Below, piece by piece: positions 15,606 through 24,043 of a stretch of DNA of 64,000 nucleotides. The stretch comes from Nonomuraea dietziae. Lineage in GTDB: Bacteria > Actinomycetota > Actinomycetes > Streptosporangiales > Streptosporangiaceae. Each line of letters starts with the position of its first letter. Within the stretch, counting starts at the first letter, position 1. The notes under the pieces are model-generated. The model searched no databases and was not told the origin of the DNA. It worked only from the letters and a program-made list of their open reading frames with translations. Made by a program: the position numbers and the translations under genes. Location of the stretch: positions 8,556,001-8,620,000 of the forward strand of contig NZ_JACIBV010000001.1 in the NCBI RefSeq assembly GCF_014195505.1, written 5' to 3'.

Positions 15606-16649
15606 ATGCACAAGACCGATGACCTACAGGACATCGTCGACGAGACCGCCCGCCTGCTCGGGGTCTCCGCGACGCTGGAGGACCGCTCCTTCCGGCTGCT
15701 CGCCTACGGCGCGCAGCACGGCGACATCGACACGGTCCGCCAGGAGTCCATCCTGCGCAGGCGCGCCAGCAGCGAGGTACGCGACTACTTCGAGCGCTTC
15801 GGCATCGCCAGGGCGGAGGGCCCGGTCCACATCCCGGCCAGCGAGACGCTCATGGCCAGGGTATGCGTGCCGCTCAGGCACACCGGGGTGACCTACGGCT
15901 ACCTGTGGCTGCTGGGCGAACTGGCCGACGCCGCGCTCGAACGCATCCGCCCGTTGATCGCCAGGGCCGCCTCGCTGCTGGCCCAGGAGGCGCGCAGCCG
16001 CCACGACCTGGGCAGGGAGCTGGCCGTGCTGTTGTCGGCCGACCCCGAGGAGCGGGCGGGAGCGGCGCTCGACCTCACGGGGCCCGTGACGGCGATAGCC
16101 GTACGGGAGTCGGCCGAGCGGGTGGCCGCGCTCTGGACACTGCCGCGCGGGGTGCTGGCCCGCGCGGGCCAGCCCGTCGCGGTGCTGGCCCCCGCGCACC
16201 TGGCCGGCGAGATCGCCGGCCAGCTCCAGACCACGTACGGCACCGCGGCCGGCCTCGGCGCCCCCAGGCAGGAGCCCGCCGACGCCTGGCAGAGCTGGCG
16301 CGAGGCGCGGCACGCGCTGAGGATCGCCGAGCACTTCCCCCGCTTCCACCCGGTCGCCAGATGGGCCGAGCTCGGCGTGCACCGGCTGCTGGCCAGGCTC
16401 GGCACGGCCGACCTGCGCGAGCTGGCCGAGGAGACGGCGCCGCTCGACGGCGAGCTGGCGCACACGGTGGAGACCTACCTCGACCTCGGGGGTCACGCCC
16501 AGAAGGCGGCGGCGGAGCTGGGCATCCACCGCCAGACCCTCTACTACCGCCTCGGCAAGGCCGAGCGCCTGACCGGCCTCGACCTGTCCGACGGCGACGA
16601 CAGGCTCGCCGCCCACCTCGGGCTCAAGGCGGTCAGGTTGCTCCCGTGA
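15606..16649 (+). CDS. PucR-type transcriptional regulator of proline catabolism
   Basis: About 347 residues. The C-terminal 60 residues are the PucR helix-turn-helix: 'ETYLDLGGHAQKAAAELGIH' followed by 'RQTLYYRLGKAERLTGLDL'. The N-terminal part (residues 1-140) looks GAF/PAS-like and could sense a ligand. Its place, divergent from the proline dehydrogenase-pruA operon with 76 bp between, matches PutR-type activators of proline use in actinomycetes, so proline is the likely effector. ATG 15606 is preferred; ATG 15585 would add seven residues, and neither has a clear ribosome site. Its 3' end overlaps the convergent GH16 gene by 17 bp. Confidence 0.82.
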   Translation: MHKTDDLQDIVDETARLLGVSATLEDRSFRLLAYGAQHGDIDTVRQESILRRRASSEVRDYFERFGIARAEGPVHIPASETLMARVCVPLRHTGVTYGYLWLLGELADAALERIRPLIARAASLLAQEARSRHDLGRELAVLLSADPEERAGAALDLTGPVTAIAVRESAERVAALWTLPRGVLARAGQPVAVLAPAHLAGEIAGQLQTTYGTAAGLGAPRQEPADAWQSWREARHALRIAEHFPRFHPVARWAELGVHRLLARLGTADLRELAEETAPLDGELAHTVETYLDLGGHAQKAAAELGIHRQTLYYRLGKAERLTGLDLSDGDDRLAAHLGLKAVRLLP

Positions 16650-17331
16650 AGCGGTAGACCTTCACCCAGTCGACGTACATCGACACGGTGTCGGGCGTGG
16701 AGGAGTTCCTGCACGGCGACCACTCGTTGCAGACGACGTCGTTCTGCAGCGCCAGGCCCATCCTGCGGCCGTCGGGCACGTGCGGGCCCCTGTAGTCCCA
16801 CACCTTCTCCCCGTCGAGCCAGAACGTCAGCCGTCCGGGCAGCCAGTCGACGGCCACCGTGTGCCACTGGGTGAAGTCGGCGCGCAGCTGCTTCTGCGCC
16901 CGCTGCCTGCCCGCGTGGACGAAGATGCCGCCGCCCTGGCGTTTCGGGTCGATGATCTCGGCGAAGTCGATCTCGGCGTACTCGCCGTCGCTCTGCCGGT
17001 CGGGCCACAGCAGCGCCACCGGCGTGTAGCCGGCGCCGCGCTCGGCCTTGAACCTGACCTCCCAGCGGCCGTACTCCTGCGACGTGCGGGTGGCGATGCC
17101 GCCGGACAGGTCCTTGCCGCCGTAGAAGCCGCCCTTCAGCCTGAGCACGCCCCCGGAGACCGAGGTGGCCTTGCGCGTGCGGGGGTTCGTCTCGGCGCCG
17201 GGGGAGTCGTAGACCATCCACCTGCTGGTGCTGAGCGAGTCGAAGCTCTCGGTGAAGACCGGTTGGAAGGGCCCTGACGGGGCGGGGGTCACGAGGAGCG
17301 ATGCCGCCACGAGATAACCAGGAATCGACAT
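16633..17331 (-). CDS. Secreted glycoside hydrolase family 16
   Basis: About 232 residues with a short signal peptide (MSIPGYLVAASLLVTPAPSG). The GH16 beta-sandwich is recognised by 'VFTESFDSLSTSRWMVY', 'GRWEVRFKAERGAGYTPVALLWP' (in part), the catalytic signature 'EIDFAE' at about residue 128, and 'WHTVAVDWLPGRLTFWLDGE'. In the signature the two Glu are nucleophile and acid/base. Members cleave beta-1,3/1,4-glucans or related polysaccharides; the exact substrate cannot be told. The two closing Cys (VCNEWSPC) may form a disulfide. The ATG at 17331 is chosen because it opens the signal peptide; the longer frame upstream overlaps the next gene. Confidence 0.85.
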   Translation of the reverse strand: MSIPGYLVAASLLVTPAPSGPFQPVFTESFDSLSTSRWMVYDSPGAETNPRTRKATSVSGGVLRLKGGFYGGKDLSGGIATRTSQEYGRWEVRFKAERGAGYTPVALLWPDRQSDGEYAEIDFAEIIDPKRQGGGIFVHAGRQRAQKQLRADFTQWHTVAVDWLPGRLTFWLDGEKVWDYRGPHVPDGRRMGLALQNDVVCNEWSPCRNSSTPDTVSMYVDWVKVYRFTGAT

Positions 17332-17336
17332 GGGTC

Positions 17337-17906
17337 TCAGGAAAGCACAGATTTCGCTTTGGTAACGGCCCTTTGGACCCTCTCGCGGTGTTCTTCGCTC
17401 TTGTGCCCGTCGTACTTGAACTTCCCGCGCACCTCGTCGACCGCGAGCCGCAGGCCCCTGATGCCCGACAGCAGCCTGGGCATCTGCGAGGGGTCGCCCT
17501 GGGTGGGCTCGAGGTCGGCCAGCTGGCGTCTCAGCACGTCCAGCTTGCCCTCGTCGTCGGTGACGATCTCCGCCGTGCAGATCAGCTGCACGGCGGAGTA
17601 GTAGGTCGTCGGCACCCCCAGCGCCGGATCCGTGCCCGGCTCGGCTCGCCACTCGCCCCTGATGTAGGTCCACGGCCCCGTGACCGACAGCACGACTCTC
17701 GGGTTCTCTTCGATGGCCTTCCAGACCGGGTTGGGTCTGGCCAGGTGCAGAAGTACCGTGCTGTCGTCGGCGAGGAGGAACTGGGTGGGAACCACCACCG
17801 GCACGTCCCTGTCGCGGCCTGCCGCGATCAGGGTGCCGAACTGGTGGTCACGAACGAAGGCGAGGGAGTCCTCGTGCGAGCCTGCATCCCAGGGGTGGAT
17901 AAGCAT
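17337..17906 (-). CDS. FMN-binding negative transcriptional regulator-like protein (PaiB family)
   Basis: 189 residues of the PaiB/FMN-binding split-barrel family. The typical opening is 'MLIHPWDAGSHEDSLAFVRD', followed by 'FGTLIAA', 'VLLHLARPNPVWKAIEENP' and 'VVLSVTGPWTYIRGEW'. Its end has 'RGLRLAVDEVRGKFKYDGHK' and 'RERVQRAV'. In Bacillus PaiB affects protease and sporulation genes; many members are simply flavin-binding proteins, so a regulatory role is not proven. It lies 5 bp before the GH16 start and 10 bp after the GT4 stop, so the three may be co-transcribed. Confidence 0.83.
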   Translation of the reverse strand: MLIHPWDAGSHEDSLAFVRDHQFGTLIAAGRDRDVPVVVPTQFLLADDSTVLLHLARPNPVWKAIEENPRVVLSVTGPWTYIRGEWRAEPGTDPALGVPTTYYSAVQLICTAEIVTDDEGKLDVLRRQLADLEPTQGDPSQMPRLLSGIRGLRLAVDEVRGKFKYDGHKSEEHRERVQRAVTKAKSVLS

Positions 17907-17916
17907 GCACTAGACC

Positions 17917-19023
17917 TTATAGAGATTCGTAAACCCTCAGCAACTCCTGGCTGACGCGCTCCCACGAGTAGCGGGACCTGGCCCTGTCGGCGCCCGCGTA
18001 GCCGATGGCGGTGCGCCTGGTCGGGTCGGCGAGCAGTTCGCGGACGAGCCTGGCGGTCTGGGCGGGACGGTCCGGCGGGACCAGCAGCCCGGTCACGCCG
18101 TCGACCACCGAGTCGAGGTGCGCGCCGACGGCCGAGGCGATGACCGGCACGCCGCAGGCCATGGCCTCCAGCGCGACCGTGCCGGCGGGGGCCTCGCGCG
18201 GCAGTGACATCACCAGGTCGGCGCTGCGCATGAGCTTGGCCACCGACGCCTTCGGCACCTGGCCGAGCACGGTGATCCGGTCGGCCACCCCCGCCTGCTC
18301 GGCGAGGTTCAGCAGGCGCCTGGCGTCGCGGTCGTCGGACAGCCCGTCGGCGGGCGGCCCTCCGGCCACGACCAGTTCGGCGTCGGGGACGGCCGCGAGG
18401 GCGCGGACCACCGTGGGCGCGCCCCTGTCGACGGAGAGCGGGCCGACGTGCAGCAGCCGCTTGCGGGTGCCGCGCGCGGCCGCCGCGCCCTGACGGCGGA
18501 AGCGCTCGACGTCCACCCCGTACGGCACGACCGCGATGTGGTTGCGCGGCACGCCCATCCTGATCAGCTCGGACTCCTCGTCGCCGCACCCCGCGACGAC
18601 GGCGTCGGCCCTGCGGCCGAGCACCTGCTCCAGCTTGAGCGTCTTGGCCGACTGGACCGTGCCGAAGCTGTGGTGGAAGGTCTGGATGACCGGCACGCCC
18701 AGACCCTTGGCGCCGGCCACGGCCGCGAGGCCGCCGGTCCACGAGTGGGCGTGGATGACATCGGGTCTGTCCTGCTGCCAGCGGCTCATGAGATAGGCGC
18801 CGACGTCGGGCAGGAACGGCGCGACCTGGTCCGCAGAGAGGTCTTCAGCGGGGCCTGCGTCTATGGTCTCGACGGTGACGCCCTGGCTCAGCTTGGTCCT
18901 GGCCTTCAGGTCGGCGCCGTCGCGGCGGCTGTAGATGGTGACTCGGTGCTCGCGGCCCAGCTCACGGGCGACGGCGAGGATATGAGTGCGGCGCTTGTCG
19001 GAAGCGACGATAGCAATATGCAT
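17917..19023 (-). CDS. Glycosyltransferase family 4
   Basis: 368 residues with GT-B fold. The N-terminal Rossmann half begins 'MHIAIVASDKRRTHILAVAR' and holds 'PDVIHAHSWTGGLAA' and 'VIQTFHHSFG'. The linker 'VVPYGVDVERFRR' is followed by the C-terminal half with 'KRLLHVGPLSVDRGAPTVV', 'VADRITVLGQVP' and the nucleotide-sugar binding motif. That motif reads 'SLPREAPAGTVALEAMACG', corresponding to the EX7E region. The last helix ends 'RYSWERVSQELLRVYESL'. It probably transfers a sugar to a lipid or small-molecule acceptor on the cytoplasmic side; the acceptor is unknown. It is the first of three closely spaced minus-strand genes. Confidence 0.86.
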   Translation of the reverse strand: MHIAIVASDKRRTHILAVARELGREHRVTIYSRRDGADLKARTKLSQGVTVETIDAGPAEDLSADQVAPFLPDVGAYLMSRWQQDRPDVIHAHSWTGGLAAVAGAKGLGVPVIQTFHHSFGTVQSAKTLKLEQVLGRRADAVVAGCGDEESELIRMGVPRNHIAVVPYGVDVERFRRQGAAAARGTRKRLLHVGPLSVDRGAPTVVRALAAVPDAELVVAGGPPADGLSDDRDARRLLNLAEQAGVADRITVLGQVPKASVAKLMRSADLVMSLPREAPAGTVALEAMACGVPVIASAVGAHLDSVVDGVTGLLVPPDRPAQTARLVRELLADPTRRTAIGYAGADRARSRYSWERVSQELLRVYESL

Positions 19024-19130
19024 GGCACACCCCTGGGAGGGAAAACATCCTTCAGGTGTGCCTGCGTCTTAGGCACTCGAACTACCCCATAGGAATACCC
19101 CAGAGCCGCGAGAAAGTAAACCTCGCGCGC

Positions 19131-20987
19131 TCAGGCAACCTTCAGGGCGAGCACCACGATCTCGTCCCAGATCCGTCCCCCGGCAAAGCCGTGCCTGTCC
19201 TCCTCGATGGTCTTGACGACCGTCGCGGGCGTCTGTTCGACGCTGCGCGCCAGCACGTCGGCCAGCCGTTCCTCCCCGTAGGGCTCGCCGTGCTCGCCCC
19301 GTGAGGAGATGAGCCCCTCCGAGTAGAAGACCAGTGTCTGGCCGGGTGCCAGCTCGATCTCCTCCACCGCGGTCTCCGCCCCGTCCGCGATGCCCAGCGG
19401 CACTCCGCCTCCGGAGGCGAAGCGCACGCTCCCGTCCTGCTGCACGAGCGCGGCCGGATGGTGTCCTGCCGAGCTCAAGCGGATGCGCCTGCCCCTCACG
19501 TACCCGGCGACGGCCATCACGAACATGCCCGAGCGCTGCGCGACCAGAGCCTCGTTGACCTTGCGCATCGCCTGGTCGGGATCGTCCTCCCAGACGCTCA
19601 GCACGCGCAGACCTCCGCGCACCATGGCGCTCACCGAGGCCGCCTCCTCGCCCGAGCCGACGGCGCCGCCCAGAGAGAACCCCCATCCGCCCTTCACGGG
19701 GAAGACGTCGTAGAACTCCGCGCCCACCGAGGCGCCCTGGTGGTAGATCGCCGCGGCCTCGAAGCCAGGGATGTTGGGCAGGGCGCGCGGCACCACGCTG
19801 GCCGTCAGCGCCTCCGCCGCCTGCGAGCGGTCATGGAAGCGGTCCTGTGCCGACAGCGCCAGCCCGAGGTGCGCCCCGATCTCCTGGAGCAGCCCCAGAT
19901 CGGCCAGCGTGTACGGCGGGCGGTCGTGTGAGCGCACCAGCGTCAGCGCCCCCCTGATCGACCCCTCGGCCCCGATGGGCACGCACACCAGCGACCCGGC
20001 GCCCATCGCGGTCAGCAGCGGCCCCTCGAGGGAGGAGCCGAGCAGCGACTCGTCCTCGACCATCTCGTGCACGACGCCCGAGCCCTGGTCGAGCACCTGC
20101 GCGACCACGGGGCCCGCGGCGGGATCGGCCCGCTCCACCAGCCTGACCAGCTCGCCGATCGGCTGGTCCTTGGGCCCCACCACCACCGACCTGCGCGGCA
20201 GCCCGTCGCGCACCACGTCGCCGATCACCCAGTCGGCCCACTCGCCGGCCAGCAGCCTGGCCGTCCTGGGCAGCGCCACGGGTCTGCGCAGGCTCTCCTC
20301 GTCGAGCAGCAGCGCAGCCATGCGCGACAGCAGCTCCTGCCGCTTGGCCGCCATCATCAGCAGCGACGCGTCGGACAGCTCGGGACGGCTGGAGCCGGGC
20401 TCGGGCAGCTGCACCTGCATCGGCAGCACCACCGCGGCCACCATGTGCTGGGCCTCGCCCGGCATCGTCAGCCTGGTCAGCGACAGCTGCGCCACGTGCG
20501 TGCGGCCCTGGTGGGTCAGCCTGGTCTCGAAGGCGGCGTTCTGCCCGGTCTGCAGCACCCGGGTCAGGTGCGAACGGAAGGCGGCCCGCCTCGGCACGTC
20601 CACCAGCAGCGGGAACGAACGCCCGACCAGGAAGCCGTCGGGGCTGCCCAGCAGCCTGGAGGTCTCGCTGTTGATCCGCCTGATGACGCCGCCGCCGTCG
20701 AGCACGATCACGGGGACGGGGAACATCCTGAACACCTGGCGCAGCAGCTTCAGCTCGCGCTGGGAGCCGCCGCCCTGCTTGCCGCCCTGGCGGCGCTGCC
20801 CCCTGCTCAGCTCGGCCTTGGCGGCGGCCAGCAGGTCGATGGCGGTGTCGAGCTCGGCCAGCGCGGCGTCGAGTGTCTGCGCCAGCTCACCGGGGTAGGC
20901 GGTTCTGGCGGCGCGCAGAGATGACACGCGCTCGATCAGGTCGTCGAGGGCGTGTTCGAGCGCGGTCAGGCCGATGGGTTCGGTCAC
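19131..20987 (-). CDS. PAS-GAF-SpoIIE (PP2C-like) protein with altered metal ligands
   Basis: 618 residues. Residues 1-75 are a helical coiled-coil-like region. Residues about 82-190 form a PAS domain ('LKLLRQVFRMFPVPVIVLDG', 'INSETSRLLGSP'). Residues about 225-395 form a GAF-like domain. From about 405 there is a SpoIIE/PP2C-type domain. That domain keeps the fold ('VPRALPNIPGFEAAAIY', 'SSAGHHPAALV', 'GVPLGIAD'). The usual metal-binding Asp residues are changed: GGDxYD is 'GAEFYD', GDVxGxG is 'GGAVGSG', YTDG is 'YSEG' and the final DD pair is 'WDE'. In partner-switching systems such proteins dephosphorylate a STAS antagonist; the neighbouring STAS gene fits. The changed ligands suggest weak or no phosphatase activity. 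Confidence 0.85.
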   Translation of the reverse strand: MTEPIGLTALEHALDDLIERVSSLRAARTAYPGELAQTLDAALAELDTAIDLLAAAKAELSRGQRRQGGKQGGGSQRELKLLRQVFRMFPVPVIVLDGGGVIRRINSETSRLLGSPDGFLVGRSFPLLVDVPRRAAFRSHLTRVLQTGQNAAFETRLTHQGRTHVAQLSLTRLTMPGEAQHMVAAVVLPMQVQLPEPGSSRPELSDASLLMMAAKRQELLSRMAALLLDEESLRRPVALPRTARLLAGEWADWVIGDVVRDGLPRRSVVVGPKDQPIGELVRLVERADPAAGPVVAQVLDQGSGVVHEMVEDESLLGSSLEGPLLTAMGAGSLVCVPIGAEGSIRGALTLVRSHDRPPYTLADLGLLQEIGAHLGLALSAQDRFHDRSQAAEALTASVVPRALPNIPGFEAAAIYHQGASVGAEFYDVFPVKGGWGFSLGGAVGSGEEAASVSAMVRGGLRVLSVWEDDPDQAMRKVNEALVAQRSGMFVMAVAGYVRGRRIRLSSAGHHPAALVQQDGSVRFASGGGVPLGIADGAETAVEEIELAPGQTLVFYSEGLISSRGEHGEPYGEERLADVLARSVEQTPATVVKTIEEDRHGFAGGRIWDEIVVLALKVA

Positions 20988-21022
20988 CTGTTTAATCTAG
21001 GCTCATCGGGAAGGGATTCGCC

Positions 21023-21730
21023 ATGGCTAGAATGATCACCTCTGTGTTGGCGCGAGATCTTGCGACGCTCGGGCGGGTGGGTGAGGACACTTCGAGTGAA
21101 AGCGTACTTCGGGGCCTCACAACCACCCTGGCCAGGGGCGTTCCTGGCTGCTCCGGCGGCTCGGCCGAGCTGTGGCGCGACGACAGAGTACTGGTGTCCG
21201 GCTCGCACAGCGAGCTGATCATGCTGGTCGAGGGTGAGCGCGAGATCGGCGAGGGCCCCTCCATCGAGGCGCGCAACACGCGGCAGCGCGTCGTGATCGG
21301 AGACGTGCTGCGCGACCGGCGCTGGGCCCGCTACTCCGGCCTGGCGACCAGGTGGGGTGTGCGCTCGGTGCTCCTGCTGCCGATAGAGGTCGCCCCTGTG
21401 CTGCTGGTGGTCGGCCTGTACGGCGTGCGCCCTGGAGCCTTCACCGCCCAGGCGGCCGCACCGCTGGCGGAGATGCTGAGCGAGCAGGTCGGGGTGGCCA
21501 TGGCCAACATGTGGGACTTCGACGAGGTCCGCACCGACGCCGCCCAGATGCAGGAGGCGCTCGCCGGCAGGGCGATCATCGACCAGGCCAAGGGCATCAT
21601 CATGAAGTCGAGCGGATGCAGCTCGGAGGCGGCCTTCGAGGAGCTGCGCCGTGTCTCCCAGCACCACCAGGTCAAGGTCGCCGACCTCGCCCGTCTGCTC
21701 GTCGAGGAGCACCAGCGCAAGCAGCGCTGA
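21023..21730 (+). CDS. GAF-ANTAR regulatory protein
   Basis: 235 residues. Residues about 20-160 are a GAF-like sensor domain ('GEDTSSESVLRGLTTTLARG', 'VSGSHSELIMLVEGEREIGE', 'VRSVLLLPIEVAPVLLVVG'). Residues about 170-232 are an ANTAR domain, which binds paired RNA hairpins to prevent termination: 'MQEALAGRAIIDQAKGIIMK' followed by 'SEAAFEELRRVSQHHQVKVADLA' (in part). It probably couples a signal to antitermination of target transcripts. It is transcribed away from the SpoIIE-type gene with only 35 bp between starts, so the two share a control region. Confidence 0.87.
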   Translation: MARMITSVLARDLATLGRVGEDTSSESVLRGLTTTLARGVPGCSGGSAELWRDDRVLVSGSHSELIMLVEGEREIGEGPSIEARNTRQRVVIGDVLRDRRWARYSGLATRWGVRSVLLLPIEVAPVLLVVGLYGVRPGAFTAQAAAPLAEMLSEQVGVAMANMWDFDEVRTDAAQMQEALAGRAIIDQAKGIIMKSSGCSSEAAFEELRRVSQHHQVKVADLARLLVEEHQRKQR

Positions 21731-21739
21731 GGGCCTGCT

Positions 21740-22114
21740 TCAGCCCAGCGCGGCCTTGGCCTCGTCGAGGGTCTCGTAGAGCGGCAGACGCTGCGCGAGC
21801 CCCGTGATCCACATGACCTTGGAGGGGGAGTAGCGCACCCCCACGAGCGCGAATCTGGCGCCGGCCGACGTGCTGGTCTGCCAGTGGTGCACGATCAGGC
21901 CCAGCGCTCTGGAGTCCATGAACGTCACGGCCGACAGGTCGAGGACCAGGTCGGGCCCGTGCGAGGCCACGACCTCCGAGAGGAAGTCGGCGAACTGCTC
22001 CCTCGTTGTCGCGTCGAGAATCCCGTCCACCTCGACCACCGCGAGCCCACCCGCGGTCGACGACGTCAGGTTCAGGGCGGCCACCGGCCACTCACCGTTC
22101 TCCGACACCGTCAC
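21740..22114 (-). CDS. STAS-domain anti-sigma factor antagonist
   Basis: 124 residues forming one STAS domain. Key parts are 'GLAVVEVDGILDATTREQFA', 'HGPDLVLDLSAVTFMDSRAL' with the expected phospho-acceptor Ser in 'MDSRALG', and 'GARFALVGVR'. Unphosphorylated antagonists of this type bind the anti-sigma ATPase and free the sigma factor. The GTG at 22114 is chosen because GGGAGG lies seven bases upstream; frames running further upstream are not coding. It faces away from the sigma gene at 22313, which with the ATPase at 23102 completes a partner-switching set. Confidence 0.87.
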   Translation of the reverse strand: MTVSENGEWPVAALNLTSSTAGGLAVVEVDGILDATTREQFADFLSEVVASHGPDLVLDLSAVTFMDSRALGLIVHHWQTSTSAGARFALVGVRYSPSKVMWITGLAQRLPLYETLDEAKAALG

Positions 22115-22312
22115 GAACGCCTCCCATTGATCCAACCCCGGCAGAGCAACCTTACTGTCAGAAGACAGGGGTTGAATACTCCACCCTAATGTGGGAAAAA
22201 TAGAAGCGAAGTCCAGCAGAGGGCTTCTGAGCGACCTCGATAGAGGCGCGCCTCTGCCTGGGCTTTTTCGCTGTGCAGGGGCGGCCGGCGACATATATAG
22301 GAGCACCCAGCG
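22115..22312 (+). promoter_or_regulatory. Divergent control region before the sigma factor gene
   Basis: A 198-bp region between the STAS and sigma genes. Around 22168-22205 the plus strand reads GGTTGAATACTCC, then GTGGGAAAAATAG. This loosely resembles SigB-type promoters (GTTT, spacer, GGGTAT), as autoregulation would require. An inverted repeat-like stretch lies at 22214-22260 (AGAGGGCTTCTGAGCG, AGGCGCGCCTC). These are suggestive only. Confidence 0.3.
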
Positions 22313-23089
22313 ATGGCTGTTCAGCAACTCGCCCTCGAAGAGATGACCGCCGAAGAGCTTCTGGCCGAGATGGTCAGCGAACAGACTCCTGACTCCGTCA
22401 AGGAACGACTGCGCGAGCGCGTGGTCGAGATGCACAGGCCGCTGGCCACCGAGATCGCAAGGCGCTACCGCTACCGAGGCGAGCCGATGGAGGACCTGCT
22501 CCAGGCCGCCTACGTCGGGCTCATGAAGGCCATCAACGGCTTCGACGCCAGCCTCGGTCACGCCTTCAGGGGCTACGCCGTCGTCACGATGACCGGCGAG
22601 GTGAAGCGGCACTTCAGGGACCGCACCTGGGCGATCAGGGTGCCGAGGCTCTACCAGGAGCGTCGCTCCGAGCTCAACCGCCTGGTCTCCGACCTCAGCC
22701 AGGACCTCGGCCGCTCGCCGACCGTGGCCGAGCTGGCGGCGAAGATGAACATATCGGAGGAGGACGTGCTGCTCACGCTCGACGCGTCCGCCGCCTACAG
22801 CACGCTCTCGCTCGACGCGCCGCTCGGCGCCGACGACGACGCCGCCTCACTCGGGGACGTCATCCCCGAGGACGACGACACGCTCAACAACCTGGTCGAC
22901 CAGCAGGCCGTCAAGCCCCTCATCGACGCCCTGCCCACGAGGGAGAAGAACATCCTGTTGCTGCGCTTCTTCGGCAACATGACGCAGGCCGAGATCGCCG
23001 CCGAGTTCGGCATCTCGCAGATGCACGTCTCCCGTATCCTTCGCAAGGTCCTCGACCAGCTCAGGACCGAGCTGATCTCGGAACGCTAG
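22313..23089 (+). CDS. SigB/SigF-type RNA polymerase sigma factor
   Basis: 258 residues of the SigB/F/G group. Region 2 includes 'YRGEPMEDLLQAAYVGLMKA' and 'FRGYAVVTMTGEVKRHFRD', with 'WAIRVPRLYQERRSELNRL' joining region 3. Region 4 has the helix-turn-helix 'MTQAEIAAEFGISQMHVSRI'. 'LPTREKNILLLRFFGN' precedes it. Such factors direct stress or developmental genes and are held inactive by an ATPase anti-sigma factor. The gene at 23102 is that partner by position, 12 bp downstream. An 'ATGGCTGTT' start with GGAG upstream is clear. Confidence 0.92.
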   Translation: MAVQQLALEEMTAEELLAEMVSEQTPDSVKERLRERVVEMHRPLATEIARRYRYRGEPMEDLLQAAYVGLMKAINGFDASLGHAFRGYAVVTMTGEVKRHFRDRTWAIRVPRLYQERRSELNRLVSDLSQDLGRSPTVAELAAKMNISEEDVLLTLDASAAYSTLSLDAPLGADDDAASLGDVIPEDDDTLNNLVDQQAVKPLIDALPTREKNILLLRFFGNMTQAEIAAEFGISQMHVSRILRKVLDQLRTELISER

Positions 23090-23101
23090 GCGGTTTCACA
23101 G

Positions 23102-23512
23102 GTGAACGAGGACGCAGGGCCTCCGGTCAAGGAACTGGCCTTCCGCCTCCCCGATCTTCCTGAGGTCCGTCACTTCGCGGCGATCCACGCGCGTGACGCG
23201 GGCCTGACCGAGGAGAGCGTCGGCGATCTGCTGATCGCCGTCAACGAGGTGGCCACCAACGCGGTGACCCACGGAACCTCGGGCAAGGCCCGCCTGCGCG
23301 TGTGGAACGAGCCGGGCGACCTCGTCGTGGAGATCCACGACGAGGGACGATGGAACGTGGTGGGGCGCCCGGGCAGCGCGGCGCCCACCCCGTACGCCAC
23401 CCACGGCATGGGGCTGTGGGTGGCGCGCAAGCTGACCAACGGCATCACCTTCCGCACCGGCCACGAAGGCAGCACGGTGACGATGAGGTTCGCGCGCAGA
23501 CGCCCTCGATGA
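23102..23512 (+). CDS. Anti-sigma factor ATPase (RsbW-like, HATPase domain)
   Basis: 136 residues forming a GHKL ATPase/kinase domain. The N-box is 'DLLIAVNEVATNAVTHG', the G1 box 'LVVEIHDEGRW' and the G2 region 'YATHGMGLWVARKL'. It ends 'GSTVTMRFARRRPR'. RsbW-type proteins bind their sigma factor and phosphorylate the STAS antagonist. The GTG start lies 12 bp after the sigma stop and the two are surely one operon. The order sigma then anti-sigma is the reverse of the Bacillus rsbV-rsbW-sigB order. Confidence 0.9.
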   Translation: MNEDAGPPVKELAFRLPDLPEVRHFAAIHARDAGLTEESVGDLLIAVNEVATNAVTHGTSGKARLRVWNEPGDLVVEIHDEGRWNVVGRPGSAAPTPYATHGMGLWVARKLTNGITFRTGHEGSTVTMRFARRRPR

Positions 23513-23611
23513 CGGCGCTTCTGCCCCTCTGAACCGCTTTTGGATACCCCGCCTGGGACCCGCTCCCGGCTACCCTGGGCCCCGCTCCCGCCCACGCCGC
23601 CTGAGGCTTCC

Positions 23612-23758
23612 CGGCTACCCCGTCTCGGGACCTGCTCCCGGCTACGCCGTCTGGACTCCGGGCTACCCCGTCTCGGGACCTGCTCCCGGCTACGCCGTCT
23701 GGACTCCGGGCTACCCCGTCTCGGGACCTGCTCCCGGCTACGCCGTCTGGACTCCGGG
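23612..23758. repeat. 48-bp direct tandem repeat, about three copies
   Basis: The unit joins two related parts, one starting GGCTACCCCGTCTCGGGACC and one GGCTACGCCGTCTGGACTCC. Three nearly perfect copies follow one another, with decayed partial copies before and after. Since 48 is a multiple of 3, each frame shows a 16-residue repeat, for example 'YPVSGPAPGYAVWTPG'. No start codon or ribosome site supports translation. There are no spacers, so it is not a CRISPR. Confidence 0.85.
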
Positions 23759-24043
23759 GCTACGCCGTCTTGGGATCCGCTTTCGGTCTTGGGATCCGCT
23801 TTCGGCTACCTCGTCTTGGGGCCTGCTTGCGGGTGCGCCCTCCTGCCACTTCCGGGTGCGCCGTCCTGGATTCCGCTCCCGCCTGGCCGTCCCACCCGCG
23901 ACCTGTCACGTCGTCAGGGACCGCGGACACGAGGACCCCATGGTGTCACCCATGGGGGAGGACCGGCCAGGCGTCTCACTGGACCCCGGCAGACAGCCGA
24001 GCCGGGCGGGCGTACAGCAGGCCGGGCGCGCTCCTCGCGCGCG

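Noticed and set aside
23612..23758. Possible CRISPR array
   Set aside because: Units are contiguous with no unique spacers and no cas genes nearby.
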